Shown: one piece after another, positions 1 through 11,068 of the stretch
Position numbering within the stretch: the first letter of the stretch is position 1
Layout of the letters: every line of letters starts with the position of its first letter
Assembly (NCBI RefSeq): GCF_018812025.1
Contig: NC_063054.1
Coordinates: forward strand, 36,042,396 to 36,106,395
Length of the DNA stretch: 64,000 bases
DNA from: Megalobrama amblycephala
Taxonomy: Eukaryota; Chordata; Actinopteri; Cypriniformes; Xenocyprididae
Direction: 5' to 3'
Made by a program: the position numbers and the translations under genes
Notes under the pieces: generated by a model
What the model saw: the letters and a program-made list of their open reading frames with translations, nothing else
What the model was told of the DNA's origin: nothing
Database searches by the model: none

Positions 1-227
1 GAGGGGATGCCACACAGTGGTAAACATGGCCTTGTCCCAACTTTTTTGAGATGTGTTGATGCCATGACATTTAAAATCCCTTAAAATGATACATTTTCTC
101 AGTTTAAACATTTGATGTCATCTATGTTGTATTCTGAATAAAATATTGAAATTTGAAACTTCCACATCATTGCATTCTGTTTTTATTCACAATTTGTACA
201 GTGTCCCAACTTTTTTGGAATCGGGTT

Positions 228-230
<3 letters not shown>
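1..230 (+). mobile_element. 3' end of a Tc1/mariner element (copy A)
   Basis: The window opens inside a Tc1 transposase: the first 23 bases end the reading frame with RGDATQW and a TAA stop. The 3' flank then runs to the terminus GGAATCGGGTTTGT at 217-230. The segment is nearly identical to 25223-25464 of the complete copy, with one short indel of about 16 bp near position 80-95. The target TA on this side has merged into the following (TA)n tract. Confidence 0.93.

Positions 231-231
<1 letters not shown>

Positions 232-270
<39 letters not shown>
232..270. repeat. (TA)n microsatellite
   Basis: Pure TA dinucleotide run directly abutting the Tc1 end. Tc1 elements insert at TA, so the microsatellite is either the insertion target or grew from the target duplication. 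Confidence 0.95.
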
Positions 271-273
<3 letters not shown>

Positions 274-600
274 ATGTATTATCATTAACTAAATCTATTA
301 AAAACATTTACTAAATGAAAATAAGAAATTTTGCCTTAGCAAAAAACTAAAATAAGTATTAAAGTAATAAACTAAAATTAACTAAAACTGAAATAAAAAT
401 AAATGAAACAAATAGCAATATATAAATAAGCAAAAAAGTAATAAAATGACAAAAACACATAAAATTACTAAAAACAATAAACAAAAATATTTAACATGAA
501 AACTAAAAATATAAAAAAGCTAATTCAAAATACAACTATAATAAAACTAAAATAACAACTAATATATATAGTGTTCTTGATTTAAAGGAACACTAATATG
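271..600. other. A-rich low-complexity sequence
   Basis: Degenerate ACTAAAA / AAATAA-type repeats with almost no C or G. No gene signal. It lies in the eva1c intron downstream of the last exon seen in the window. Confidence 0.6.
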
Positions 601-687
601 CTCAGAATTCACAAGGATTTGAAAACAAAACTTTCATTGATTCACAGTTGAATCTGGTGAAAATGAGAAATGAGTCTGAGCTCTCAC

Positions 688-840
688 CGACAGACGGCGC
701 TCTCCGGTGGTGTGGAGGACACTCCAGCGTGCCCTGCTGCGTGCGGCCAAACATGGCGGAATAAACCACGATTTGCATCCCCGTCTTACAGCCCAAGCGC
801 AACCGCTCCCCTTCACACACCACTTTACTCTTATACTCAT
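688..840 (-). CDS. eva1c: eva1c coding exon: start of second SUEL-type lectin domain
   Basis: Read on the minus strand, the exon starts after an acceptor ...ctctctccag at 850-841 and ends at a strong donor gtgaga (687-682). Its length is 153 nt; it enters with one base carried over and leaves one base over. The peptide begins (N)EYKSKVVCEGERLRLGC and contains IVVYSAMFGR and LECPP, matching the first half of the second galactose-binding (SUEL-type) lectin domain of EVA1C. EVA1C is a single-pass membrane protein with two such domains, related to the C. elegans SLT-1/Slit co-receptor EVA-1. The rest of the domain, the transmembrane segment and the cytoplasmic tail should lie left of position 1. 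Seen: splice sites, phase and motifs. Inferred: gene identity from recalled family sequence. Confidence 0.88.
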
Positions 841-1415
841 CTGGAGAGAGAACACACACACAGTCATCATGAAACGACATACACAAACCAATTTACTTTT
901 AAAATATATTAAAATAGAAAACAGTTATTTCACAAAATAACAGTTTTTCGTGTATTTTGATCAAATGCACTACTTTTCAGTAGAAAACAATAAAATATTA
1001 TTAAAATTTAAAATTTGTTCTATTTGAGTATATTTTGAAATTTACGAAAGCCCCTAATAGTGTCGTTATTCAGCTCAAGTCAGTTCAGTGTTGATTCAGT
1101 TCAGTTCAATAACTGTGTAAAGTTCATCAGTTATACAAAGAATTTAATTCAGCTATAAGCAGCTCTACAGCAGACAATAGTGTGATTATTCAACTCAACT
1201 CAGTGTGTGTCTATATCTGTGGAGCTTTAACAGACACAGTGACCTGTAACTGAGGTACAGGGGTTTATTTGTCAGACCTGCATGAGAAAAAGGACAGAAA
1301 GCGGACAGATTTCTCTCTGCTCAGCTAACAGAACACAAAAACCTGCTGAAAGCAGCCAATAGAGGAGAGATGCAGTCATATAGTGGACGTGTGCGTGCGT
1401 GCGTATACATGTACC
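841..1415. other. eva1c intron, no further feature
   Basis: Intronic DNA between two eva1c exons. AT-rich, with a degenerate CAGTTCAGTTCA-type stretch near 1075-1110. No coding or RNA signal seen. Confidence 0.5.
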
Positions 1416-1419
1416 TTAA

Positions 1420-2368
1420 AGGTGCCATCGAACGTTTTTTTACAAGATGTAATATAAGTCTAAGGTGTCCCCTGTATGTGTTTGTGAAGTTTCAGCTCAA
1501 AATACCCCATAGATTTTTTTAAATCAATTTTTTTAACTGCCTGTTTTGGGGCATAATTAGAAATGTGCCGATTCAGGCTGCGGCCCCTTTAATTGCTTGC
1601 GCTCTCTGCCCCCCTCCCGAGCTCTCGATTCTATCATTGCATAAACAAAGTTCACACAGCTAATATAACCCTCAAAATGGATCTTTACAAAGTGTTCGTC
1701 ATGCAGCATGTCTAATCGCGTAAGTATGGTATTTATTTGGATGTTTACATTTGATTCTGAATGAGTTTGGGGCTATGCTCCGTCGCTAACGGCTAATGCT
1801 ACACTGTTGGAGAGATTTATAAAGAATGAAGTTGTGTTTATGCATTATACAGACTGCAAGTGTTTAATAATGAAAATAGCGACGCTCTTGTCTCCGTGAA
1901 TACAGTAGTAAACGATAGTAACTTTAACCACATTTAACAGTACATTAGCAACATGCTAACTAAACATTTAGAAAGACAATTTACAAATATCACTAAAAAT
2001 ATCATGATATCATGGATCATGTCAGTTATTATTGCTCCATCTGCCATTTTTCACTGTTGTCTTGCTTGCTTACCTAGTCTGATGATTCAGCTGTGCACAG
2101 ATCCAGACGTTAATACTGGCTGCCCTTGTCTAATGCCTTGAACATGGGCTGGCATATGCAAATATTGGGGTCATACATATTAATGATCCCGACTGTTACG
2201 TGTTATGTTGAGATTCGCCTGTTCTTCGGAGGTCTTTTAAACAAATGAGATTTACATAAGAAAGAGGAAACAATGGAGTTTGAAACTCACTGTATGTCAT
2301 TTCCATGTACTGAACTCTTGTTATTCAACTATGCCAAGGTAAATTCAATTTTTAATTCTAGGGCACCT
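1420..2368. mobile_element. TTAA-flanked Kolobok-like non-autonomous element (E1)
   Basis: 949 bp inside an eva1c intron. It starts AGGTGCCATCGAACG and ends TCTAGGGCACCT, so the termini are inverted, with TTAA on both sides (1416-1419 and 2369-2372). A second copy lies inverted at 10054-10751 and lacks roughly 250 bp of the middle. An internal ATG near 1678 is followed by a GTAAGT donor near 1719, like the start of a decayed first exon. Kolobok is favoured because related elements here carry a THAP domain; piggyBac also uses TTAA and is the alternative. Confidence 0.72.
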
Positions 2369-2534
2369 TTAATCGAAAATAAGCTTTTTTTTTTAAGATT
2401 TTGAATGTTAAAATCGGGATCTCCTGGAAAAAAGGTTGGGAACCACTGGGTTAGAGTTAGGTTATAGTATTTATATACCTAGCCGCATATAAAAATATAA
2501 GTCTATACATTTTCTCATTTAGATAGCCAAGTAA

Positions 2535-2535
<1 letters not shown>

Positions 2536-2611
<76 letters not shown>
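2536..2611. repeat. (TG)n microsatellite beside the eva1c exon donor
   Basis: About 38 TG units. On the minus (transcribed) strand this is a CA repeat starting about ten bases after the GTGAGT donor of the eva1c exon at 2622-2745. Confidence 0.96.
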
Positions 2612-2613
<2 letters not shown>

Positions 2614-2621
2614 AAACTCAC

Positions 2622-2745
2622 TCGGCCTGCACTTGTACTGCACACTGAGGTATTTGCTGACGGTCGGGCAGGGGTCCGTCCCAAACAAACGACTGTTGAC
2701 AAGAACCTGACATCTCCGCCTGTCCTCACATTCATCCAACATCTT
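2622..2745 (-). CDS. eva1c: eva1c coding exon: second half of first SUEL-type lectin domain
   Basis: Acceptor ...ctggctgcag (2755-2746), then AAG ATG TTG GAT GAA TGT; donor gtgagt at 2621-2616. Length 124 nt: it enters on a codon boundary and leaves one base (A) that joins AT of the next exon to make Asn. The peptide runs KMLDECEDRRRCQVLVNSRL, then FGTDPCPTVSKYL and VQYKCRP, a close match to the conserved C-terminal half of the first lectin domain of vertebrate EVA1C (ECQ, C-LLVNS, FGPD-CPG-SKYL). All the cysteines expected from the family are present. Flanked upstream by the 4035-4252 exon and downstream by the 688-840 exon, with matching phases. Confidence 0.92.
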
Positions 2746-3247
2746 CTGCAGCCAGACAGACAGACACAGACACACAGACAGCTCTTTGAATGGCATGTTT
2801 TCATTCAGGTAAATACATTCCACGCCTTTCGTTTTCCCCCACAGAAGATTCCTTCTCTCTGGGCATAAAAAATTTTACTCCAGCGCACAGTGCTATACAT
2901 GTGTGTGTTTATAGCATGTGGTTTCACCAAGCGTGCAACCGTAAATCACGGGTGCGTGGGCTGTCACAGAAGCGGCAGTTCAAACCAGCTACTGCCACGT
3001 TGTGTGTCGCAACACATTTAAATGCACAAAAACAAAATACAGCCTCATTATGATGTAACACTTGGACCACACACATAGAGTGAATTCACATTCACAAATA
3101 AGATATGAAGAACTTTCCATCTATTAAAGTCAAAATGAAACAGTGTTTGGCAAGGTTCTCTCAAAGTTATTAAAAAAAGTTATGGTCTTTAATAATGTTT
3201 GCACAAACAGATGCATCATTCATGGAAAGTTTTTTCTGAAATTTTTT
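2746..3247. other. eva1c intron, no feature
   Basis: Intronic sequence, no recognised repeat or gene signal before the TTAA element at 3252. Confidence 0.5.
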
Positions 3248-3251
3248 TTAA

Positions 3252-3749
3252 AGGGCCACTTTTTACAAGATGTAATATAAGTCTCTGGTGTCCCCAAAAT
3301 GTGTCTGTGAAGTTTCCGCTCAAAATACCCCACATATCATTTATTATAGCTTGTCAAATTTGCCCCTATTTGGGTGTGAGTAAAAACACGCTGTTTTTGT
3401 GTGTGTCCCTTTAAATGCAAATGAGCTGCTGCTCTCGGTCCACTTTCCAGAAGAGGGCGGAGCTTTAACAGCTCGCGCTTCGGTTGCTCAACAACAACAA
3501 AGCTGGAGAATCTCACGCAGCCAAAATGACAAAGATGTTTAGCCTTACATTGTTCAAACCGGAGTCGACACTGATGGACAGACTCAGGAAGAAATTACTT
3601 TTAGAATGAAACTGGACGTTTCTGAATGGTTAGTGGATAAATTTATGTAGTTGCTGTGGAGTTGATTCAACTCATCCACTAGCATGTGCCGTCATGTTAA
3701 TCTTTTGTGCAAATCCAGCGTTGAATTGACCCTCGTTTGTGAAGCAGTC
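3252..3749 (+). mobile_element. Truncated TTAA-type Kolobok-like element (E2)
   Basis: TTAA at 3248-3251, then AGGGCCACTTTTTACAAG. Closely related to the complete element at 62606-63360, but sequence identity stops near 3749, so the 3' part is missing. It contains a decayed exon (about 3524-3650) with LFKPEST and DVSEW motifs, also found in the 62.6 kb copy and related to the minus-strand ORF at 40801-40962. Confidence 0.7.
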
Positions 3750-3769
3750 CAGAATCTATGGAGAGTCTT

Positions 3770-3975
3770 ATGTTCGTTGGTTCATCAAAAAAACAAAAAA
3801 ACATAATAAAATAAAATAAAATTATTACATGATAAACTTAAAAAAACTTAGAAAAGTTATCGTACTAATATTACCAAAAAAAAATAAAAAATTAAAGCTA
3901 ATAATAATATTATAAAATATTATAAAAATAAATATGAATTAATACTATAATAGTATATAAATAATACTAATATAG
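3770..3975. repeat. AT-rich low-complexity tract
   Basis: AATAAAATAAA and ATAATA-type sequence with almost no G or C. Confidence 0.7.
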
Positions 3976-4034
3976 CACTGTCTGGAATTGAATAGATCGT
4001 TTTATTTAATCACTCTTATTTCATCGTGTATTAC

Positions 4035-4252
4035 CTGCAAAGATGTTGACACATGACAGGAAGTGATGTCATTCACTGAGTGTGCTCCAGCACTGCTATA
4101 AGTGGATGGGCACTGAAGTGAGTGGGTGGGGTCTCGTCCGCCGTAGAAAGCCGATTGGACGGTGATGGAGGTTCTGGGCGGGCAGCGGACAGTCAGGAAT
4201 TCTCCGTCACACGCCTGTTCGGTGTAATTCCTCAGCACACGGGACAGATAAC
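4035..4252 (-). CDS. eva1c: eva1c coding exon: first half of first SUEL-type lectin domain
   Basis: Acceptor ...tctgtggaag (4262-4253); the exon opens with GT completing a split Gly codon, then YLSRVLRNYTEQACDGEFL. It ends CAG at 4035 before a gtaata donor (4034-4029). Length 218 nt, phases consistent with the next exon. The peptide matches human EVA1C at GYL, NHT/NYT, ACDG, CP and VQSAFYG, and ends SCHVSTSLQ where the human protein has TCVAATTFQ. This is the N-terminal half of the first SUEL-type (galactose-binding) lectin domain, extracellular in the mature protein. The upstream exon with the signal peptide was not identified; it may be far to the right or outside the window. Confidence 0.92.
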
Positions 4253-5014
4253 CTTCCACAGAAAGACAACACAGCTGTTATTATCGTTCACTGTAAACTA
4301 TCATCTTCTCACATATCTCATTTTCAAATTCTGAAAAAAATAAACATGGTCAAACATGAGAGTGTTGCTGAGGTGTTCCTGACTCACTCAATAAATTATA
4401 AATGAACCACATCAGTACTATTAAATAAGTGCTTTACTTTCTGTTTAAGTAGGTTCAACAAAGAAAGTGTTTTATCCTAACAGTCCACCTTCACAACGGA
4501 AAGAAGCGATTTACACAAACGCTTCCGTGCTGAGTGAGTGATGTCAGCTCTGTTCATCAAAGGAATAATGGAGACACGGACACACAAAGCACTAAACATT
4601 ACCTCAATATACACAACCAGCCCAGACCTGTAGGGATCAGACCACCAAAGGCTCAGTACACTCGCTCACACATGTTGGGTTTTCATGTTTTATGGGGACT
4701 TTCCATAGACATAATGATTTTTATACTGCACAAACTGTATATTCTATGCCCTAACCATAAACGTACTCACAGAAAACTTTCTGCATTTTTAAATAAAAAA
4801 AATCTCCCCACAAGGGCAAGGATTTCAGATATTGCCAATCTTTGTGGGGACATTTTGTCCCAATAACGTAGGGTTTGCCAGGACCACACACATCCTCCTT
4901 CATCCTCTATGAGAGCAAAGAAAACTGCTCTATTTTTCTTCACGGTCACCGCAGTTAAACACAGTTACAGTAATAAGACCACAGAGCTCAGGGGGCGGGG
5001 CTTATGACACGAGT
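4253..5014. other. Probable eva1c intron 1 with a dispersed fish repeat
   Basis: No exon found. 4660-4890 contains a TGGGGAC...GTCCCCA-type repeat of the kind dispersed in fish genomes, with inverted fragments around TGTGGGGACATTTTGTCCC. Confidence 0.45.
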
Positions 5015-5310
5015 AAACAATCCCTCATGATGTTTAATCAAAATAAAGATGATTTATTTTGCAGTGCTCTATTTTCCTCCCTCTCGCAGCATCTCTTCTC
5101 TTCTTTGACGTTGTGTTTACTGGCACGAGGGCGGAGCCACCTGTCAATCACATGAGATGGACCAATAGCAATCCAATAATTCAATCAGTTTCTGATGGAC
5201 AAAATCAAGTCCCGCCCAACATTTGTTCTTGTTTGAGAAGCTGTTTCACTCGGATATATGTCACAATAGGTAAGAAAAGGCTTGCAACTTCCGTTTCATG
5301 CCGACTTTAA
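5015..5310. repeat. Dispersed repeat D1, copy 1
   Basis: Shares long blocks with 43160-43430: TAATCAAAATAA, a GGCGGAGC-CCTGTCA block, GACAAAATCAAGTCCCGCCC and CTGTTTCACTCGGATATA. Interspersed repeat of unknown class; open frames inside it are not conserved between the copies. Confidence 0.65.
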
Positions 5311-6211
5311 GAGGAAAAAGTGTTTTAAAAGGTGTACGGTTATAGGATGTACGTTAATGACAACATTCACATCAAATAATAATATACTATTTATAATACA
5401 TGGAGAGAGCTTTTCATTAGGATGGGAGTTTCCTGGTTACTGCACACCTTTTTATTATAATTTATAATAAACTAATAGCAATCAATTATACATGTAAAAG
5501 AAATGCAAAACAGAATCATGGTCACCATGATTTAACGTGCTGTAATCGGCCTCAGATAAATAACAAAGATACTCAAATGCATTCATAATGATGTGCTCTA
5601 GATGAAAGAATAATGAAATAATAATGTAATACAGAAGGCCTGTTCTCCCGCTCATGAAAGGAATGCTGTACAATCCACTCGGGATTCCTTGGAGTGCTTT
5701 AGGCTTTCCGAACACAATCCCTCCTGCTATTGTTCTCGGAAAGAAGCCAACATTCCAGCCGCTGACTGACAGCTCCTCTCACCAATCACGGCTCAAATGA
5801 CAGACAACACCTGCGTGGGATCTCCAATCAGAGAACGGCCTCTAGGCCACCGATCACACAAATATGAAGCGCTTTAAAGCAGCTCAGGTGGAGGTTTACC
5901 CGAACACAACATACAATAAACACAAGACAAGAATAAAACCAGGTCAAAACAGACAGAAAGAGCCAATGCTGCAGGGAAGAGAGCACTTTACAATAGAGTG
6001 CAACAGTCAGGTTCAGGAAGGAAAAACTCCATTCATTTTTTTCATAGGGAGATTGATTTTGAATGGTAACTTATAAACCTTTAAAGACAGACCTACTGTG
6101 ATCTGCGAGGTTGTTAATTGATAGTATTTGCTTCTGTTGAAGCCATCAGTCCACGTTATTTCAGCTTAGTTTTCAAATAATTGTGTTTAACAATGGAATT
6201 CGTGGTGAAAA
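5311..6211. other. No recognised gene
   Basis: AT-rich sequence with short unsupported open frames. Nothing recognised. Confidence 0.4.
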
Positions 6212-6230
6212 ACTACATTACCCATGATGC
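6212..6230 (+). promoter_or_regulatory. ZNF143/Staf-type motif match
   Basis: ACTACATTACCCATGATGC resembles the vertebrate ACTACAnnTCCCAnnATGC site bound by ZNF143 (and THAP11 complexes). No gene start is evident nearby, so it may be a repeat-borne copy. Confidence 0.35.
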
Positions 6231-7238
6231 CATACAGAAAATTCCACCAATGAGAGAGTCGAAACAAGCAACACATAAGAAAATATCTTGTTAGCTCCGC
6301 CCACTCACATGAAGCACTGCGAATGGCGTAATCGAGTCAATCTCTACACTCTCTCAAACATAAAGTACTCAAAAGCCATGCTTGAGGAAAAGTATAGATA
6401 TCTAAACAGAAAATGACTTAAAAATTAAAGTCACTGTTTAGAATGTTACTTGAGTAAAAGTTTAAAGTATGTGATATTTTTTGTACTCAAGTATGAAAAG
6501 TATTGTTTTGATATTAAACATACTTAAGTATTGAAATTAAAAGTACAAGTAAATCTATAAAATATAAGGAGCAAAAAATATTATAAAAAATTGTTCTATA
6601 CACAGTTTGAGCAGCAAAATTGTATTCTCTTACATTTGAATTAAAAAAAATGGCTAAATATTTATTGTAAGTTTTAAATAAAAAAAGTAATATATTAATT
6701 ATACATTGATCATTCATGTTAATTCATTATAGTGCATTATAACTAATGTAAGAGAACTTTAAAATGTTAAAATGTAAATTAGCAATGAACAATATGTTTT
6801 ATTAACCTTATTTAATGTTACAAATGGACTCTTATTGTAAAGTGTTACCATTTCATTTAAATTTTCACAAACTATTTGGCTCTATTTTAGAAAACTTGAT
6901 GATTATCTAATCAAAATATGTGTTACAGTGCAAAAAAAAAAGAACTGAAATCAAATACATTTCTGATTTATGTTTCTGTTGCTGCATGATGACAGTTTAA
7001 ATATGCAACTCTGCTGGATAATGAATGCATAACAGTGAATAAATGGATATAACTAATGCAAATGAATGGTAACAATCGTGACATTAAACAGTTGGTGTTT
7101 TTGTCACATTGTTTTAACCGCTTGAGGTACTACTAATGTTAGCATCCTCTCAGCCTCGACGGCAAACATAAATGGCTTAAATGTTTGTAAATATATATGC
7201 ATATTTTGCAATAAACTTTAAATATATTGTTTGTATAT
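6231..7238. other. AT-rich repeat-derived sequence
   Basis: Includes an ACTTGAGTAAAAGT / TACTCAAGTATGAAAAGTA-rich block (6420-6560), a motif seen in fish interspersed repeats. No gene signal. Confidence 0.4.
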
Positions 7239-8156
7239 ACACTACTGTTCAAAAGTTTGGGATCGGTAAAATTTTTCATATTTTTAAAATAAGTTTTGTC
7301 TGCTCACCAAGATTGCATTTATTTAATTAAAAATACAGTAAAAACAGTAATATTGTGAAATATTATTACAATTTAAAATAACTGTTTTCTATTGGAATAT
7401 AATATAAAATGTAATTTATTTCTGTGTTGGAAAAGCTGAATTTTCAGCATCGTTACTCCAGTCTTCAGTGTCACATGATCCTTCAGAAATAATTTTAATA
7501 TGATGATTTGCTGCTCAAGAAACATTTATTATTATTATCAATGTTAAAAACAGTTGTATACTTTTTTTTCAGGATTCCTTGATGAATAGAAAGTTCAAAA
7601 GAACAGCATTTATCTAAAATACAAAGCTTTTGTACACTACCGTTCAAAAGTTTGGGGTCAGTAAGAATTTTTATTTTTATTTTTTTGAAAAAAAGAAATG
7701 AATACTTTTATTCAGCAAGGATGCATTAAATCAATCAAAAGTGACAGTAAAGACATTTAAAATTTAACAAAAGATTATATTTCAAATAAATGCTGTTCTT
7801 TTGAACTTTCTATTCATCAAAGAATCCTGAAAAAAAATATTGTACACAAACATTTTCTACATCTGTACACAATAAATGTTTCTTGAGCAGCAGATCAGCA
7901 TATTAGAATGATTTCTGGAGGATCATGTGACACTGAAGACTGGAGTAATGATGCTGAAAATTCAGCTTTGATCACAGGAATAAATTATATTTTCAAATAT
8001 TTTCAAATAGAAAACAGTTATTTTAAATTGAAATAAAATTTCACAATATTACTGTTTTTACTGTATTTTTAATTAAATAAATGCAGCATTGGTGAGCAGA
8101 CGAAACTCCTTTTAAAGACATTAAAAATCTTACCGATCCCAAACTTTTAAACGGTA

Positions 8157-8160
<4 letters not shown>
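7239..8160. repeat. Long fold-back (palindromic) repeat
   Basis: Starts ACACTACTGTTCAAAAGTTT and ends AAACTTTTAAACGGTAGTGT. The outer arms (about 7240-7620 and 7770-8160) are inverted copies sharing blocks such as GGATCATGTGACACTGAAGA. A second CACTACCGTTCAAAAGTTTG terminus sits in the middle (7636), so the centre holds a second copy or fusion. Abundant fish repeat type; a related fragment lies at 10895-11068. Confidence 0.8.

Positions 8161-8217
<57 letters not shown>
8161..8217. repeat. (TA)n microsatellite
   Basis: Pure TA tract abutting the fold-back terminus. Confidence 0.95.
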
Positions 8218-8221
<4 letters not shown>

Positions 8222-8283
8222 CAGCATTTATAAATGAGTACCTCTATGCTTCATCATTTTTAATTCAATTATGCAGTTTGCAA

Positions 8284-8301
8284 TGCTTCATGGGATTGTA
8301 G
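8284..8301 (-). promoter_or_regulatory. ZNF143/Staf-like motif match
   Basis: Minus strand reads ACTACAATCCCATGAAGC, a one-base-short match to the ACTACA-TCCCA-ATGC class. No promoter context seen. Confidence 0.25.
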
Positions 8302-8649
8302 TTCTTTTCCTCACTAAATCCATGAAGTATGTTATAAATCACAGTGGAAATAGATGTAGGTCAAGTTGAGTGCACTGCATTGTGGATTATAATGTTTTAC
8401 ACTGAAATTGTGTATACATATGAAATACCACAAACATAATATAAAATGTATATTAGTACTAGGGACGGCTAGGGACGAACACAGACCAAAGAGGACGAAG
8501 TGGAAAAAGTGGAAAAAGTGGAAGTGACATGTCATGTGCTCAGTCATGTGATGTGAGAGGGCAAAAGGGGGTAATTTACTGCCCTCCCAGTGCCCTAAAA
8601 CACAGACACTGGATGAGAGATGGTCAATTAGACACAGAGAGAGAAAACA

Positions 8650-8652
<3 letters not shown>

Positions 8653-8707
<55 letters not shown>
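8653..8707. repeat. (TG)n microsatellite
   Basis: First of three alternating purine-pyrimidine tracts within 410 bp. Confidence 0.95.
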
Positions 8708-8709
<2 letters not shown>

Positions 8710-8825
8710 TAGTGCTGGAGTTTCCTTCAGTTTAAATGATGCTGTGCTGTGATTGGTGGAGAGTGATGACGGGTGAATTCCACATGTCTGCAGAGTAACC
8801 TGAAGCAAAACACAATAAACATACT

Positions 8826-8826
<1 letters not shown>

Positions 8827-8892
<66 letters not shown>
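8827..8892. repeat. (CA)n microsatellite
   Basis: Opposite strand polarity to the (TG)n tracts on both sides. Confidence 0.95.
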
Positions 8893-8898
<6 letters not shown>

Positions 8899-8957
8899 AC
8901 AATCCAGCAGTCAGCCTGTTTGGGATTTCAATGTTATTTTGTGAAAGGTGAACTGTC

Positions 8958-9059
<102 letters not shown>

Positions 9060-9252
9060 TTGCATAGCTCTCTGAACATTTGACATTCACCAGGAGTGGA
9101 AGCTACAATCTGAAAACCTTCATCCCCATCCACACAAACAGACACTTCACAAAGAGCAAGAACAATGCAACAGGGTCAGTCTTCAAATGTAGTGACACCT
9201 TGAGCAAAAAGTTGATCTGTTTTCTTTTAAGAGAAGAATTTATTGATCTTAA

Positions 9253-9942
9253 AGGATTAGTTCACTTTAAAATGAAAATTACCTTATGATTTACTCTCAA
9301 GCCATCCCAGGTGTATATGATTTTCTTCTTTCAGACGAACACAATCAGTGATTTATTAATAATCACCTTGATGCTCCTAAGCTTTATAATGGCAGTGAAC
9401 GGGACCAACGAGTATGAAGCTGAAGAAAGTGCCTCCATCCATCATAAACGTACTCCACACGGCTCCGGGGGGGTTAATAAAGGCCTTCTGAAGCGAAGCG
9501 ATGCGTATGTGTAAGAAAAATATTTACATTTATCACGTTATAAAGTAAAATAACTAGCTTCCGCCAGACCGCCTTCCATATTCAACTTACGGAAAAGTCG
9601 TAAGTAGAATCCGGAAGGTGTAGGACGTAGTGTAAGCGTTTTGAACAGCAAGAGGCGTTACATGCTCTTCGTAAGTTGAATATGGAAGGCGGTCTGACGG
9701 AAGCTTGATAATTGACTTTATAACTTGTTAAATGTGAATATTTTCCTTACACAAACACATCGCTTCACTTCAGAAGGCCTTTATTAACCCCCCGGAGCCG
9801 TGTGGAGTTTGTTTATGATGGATGGATTCTTTCCATTTACTGCCATTATAAAGCTTTGGAGCATCAGGGTACACCTACACCTAGGATAGCTTGAAGGTGA
9901 GTAAAGCTTCGGGTAATTTTCATTTGAAAGTGAACTAATCCT
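9253..9942. mobile_element. TTAA-flanked fold-back element (E3)
   Basis: AGGATTAGTTCAC... to ...GTGAACTAATCCT with TTAA at 9249-9252 and 9943-9946. The arms are inverted copies over nearly the full length; near the centre, a 31-base block (9563-9593 and 9669-9699, with CTTCCATATTCAACTTACG) recurs inverted. Related in terminus and design to 60222-61130. Confidence 0.82.
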
Positions 9943-10053
9943 TTAAGCAGATAATAAATGAATGATGATCGAATGCGGCATAACAGGGTGGGATGAGCAG
10001 GATATGATTATATTTATTGTATATATGACAAATTTTGATTAAAATGGCATTAA

Positions 10054-10751
10054 AGGTGCCCTAGAATTAAATATTGAATTTATATTGGCATAGTTGAATA
10101 ACAAGAGTTCAGTACATGGAAATGACATACAGTGAGTCTCAAACTCCATTGTTTCCTCCTTCTTATATAAATCTCATTTGTTTAAAAGACCTCCGAAGAA
10201 CAGGCGAATCTCAACATAACACCGACTGTTACGTAAAAGTCGGGATCATTAATATGTACGCCCCCAATATTTGCATATGCCAGCTCATGTTCAAGGCATT
10301 AGACAAGGGCAGCCAGTATTAACATCTGGATCTGTGCACAGCTGAATCATCAGACTAGGTAAGCAAGCAAGAACAACAGTGAAAAATGGCAGATGGAGCA
10401 ATAATAACTGACATGATCCATGATATCATGATATTTTTAGTGATATTTGTAAATTGTCTTTCTAAATGTTTCGTTAGCATGTTGCTAATGTACTGTTAAA
10501 TGTGGTTAAAGTTACCATCGTTTATTACCGTATTCACGGAGACAAGAGCCGTCACTGGGGGGGGGCACGAGAATTAAAGGGGCCGCAACCTATATATCGG
10601 TGCATAGTTAATGATGCCCCAAAATAGGCAGTTAAAAAAAATGAATAAAAAAAAAAATCTATGGGGTATTTTGAGCTGAAACTTTACAGACACATTCAGT
10701 GGACACCTTAGACTTATATTGCATCTTTTAAAAAGAAGTTCTAAAGCACCT
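10054..10751. mobile_element. TTAA-flanked Kolobok-like element (E4), inverted relative of E1
   Basis: AGGTGCCCTAGAATTAAAT... to ...TCTAAAGCACCT with TTAA at 10050-10053 and 10752-10755. Same family as 1420-2368 in opposite orientation. The middle is shortened by about 250 bp at the junction near 10555-10570, where a G run adjoins the GGGGCCGCA block. Confidence 0.8.
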
Positions 10752-10894
10752 TTAAAAAGCCTTAAAAATACACAAATATAAAAAAATAAAATAGTTGTAT
10801 CATTTTTTTGTGAATATACATCTAAACATAAAACATAAGCCTTAAAATTCTGATCATGTTTAATTGACTCAACAATGCTTTAAAATAAATCAAT

Positions 10895-11068
10895 TTAAAA
10901 AAAAAATTTAGGATTGTTTGATGAATAGAATGTTCAAAAGAACAGCATTTATTTGGAACAGATGTATTTTGTAACATTATGTCTTTACTGTCATTTTTGA
11001 CCACTTTAATGCCTCCATACTAAATAAAAGTATTAATTTCTTTAAAAAAAAATCTTTAACAGTAGTGT
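10895..11068. repeat. Fragment of the CACTACCGTTCAAAAG fold-back family
   Basis: GATGAATAGAATGTTCAAAAGAACAGCATTTAT and the following bases are the reverse complement of part of 7660-7830. Truncated copy. Confidence 0.6.
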
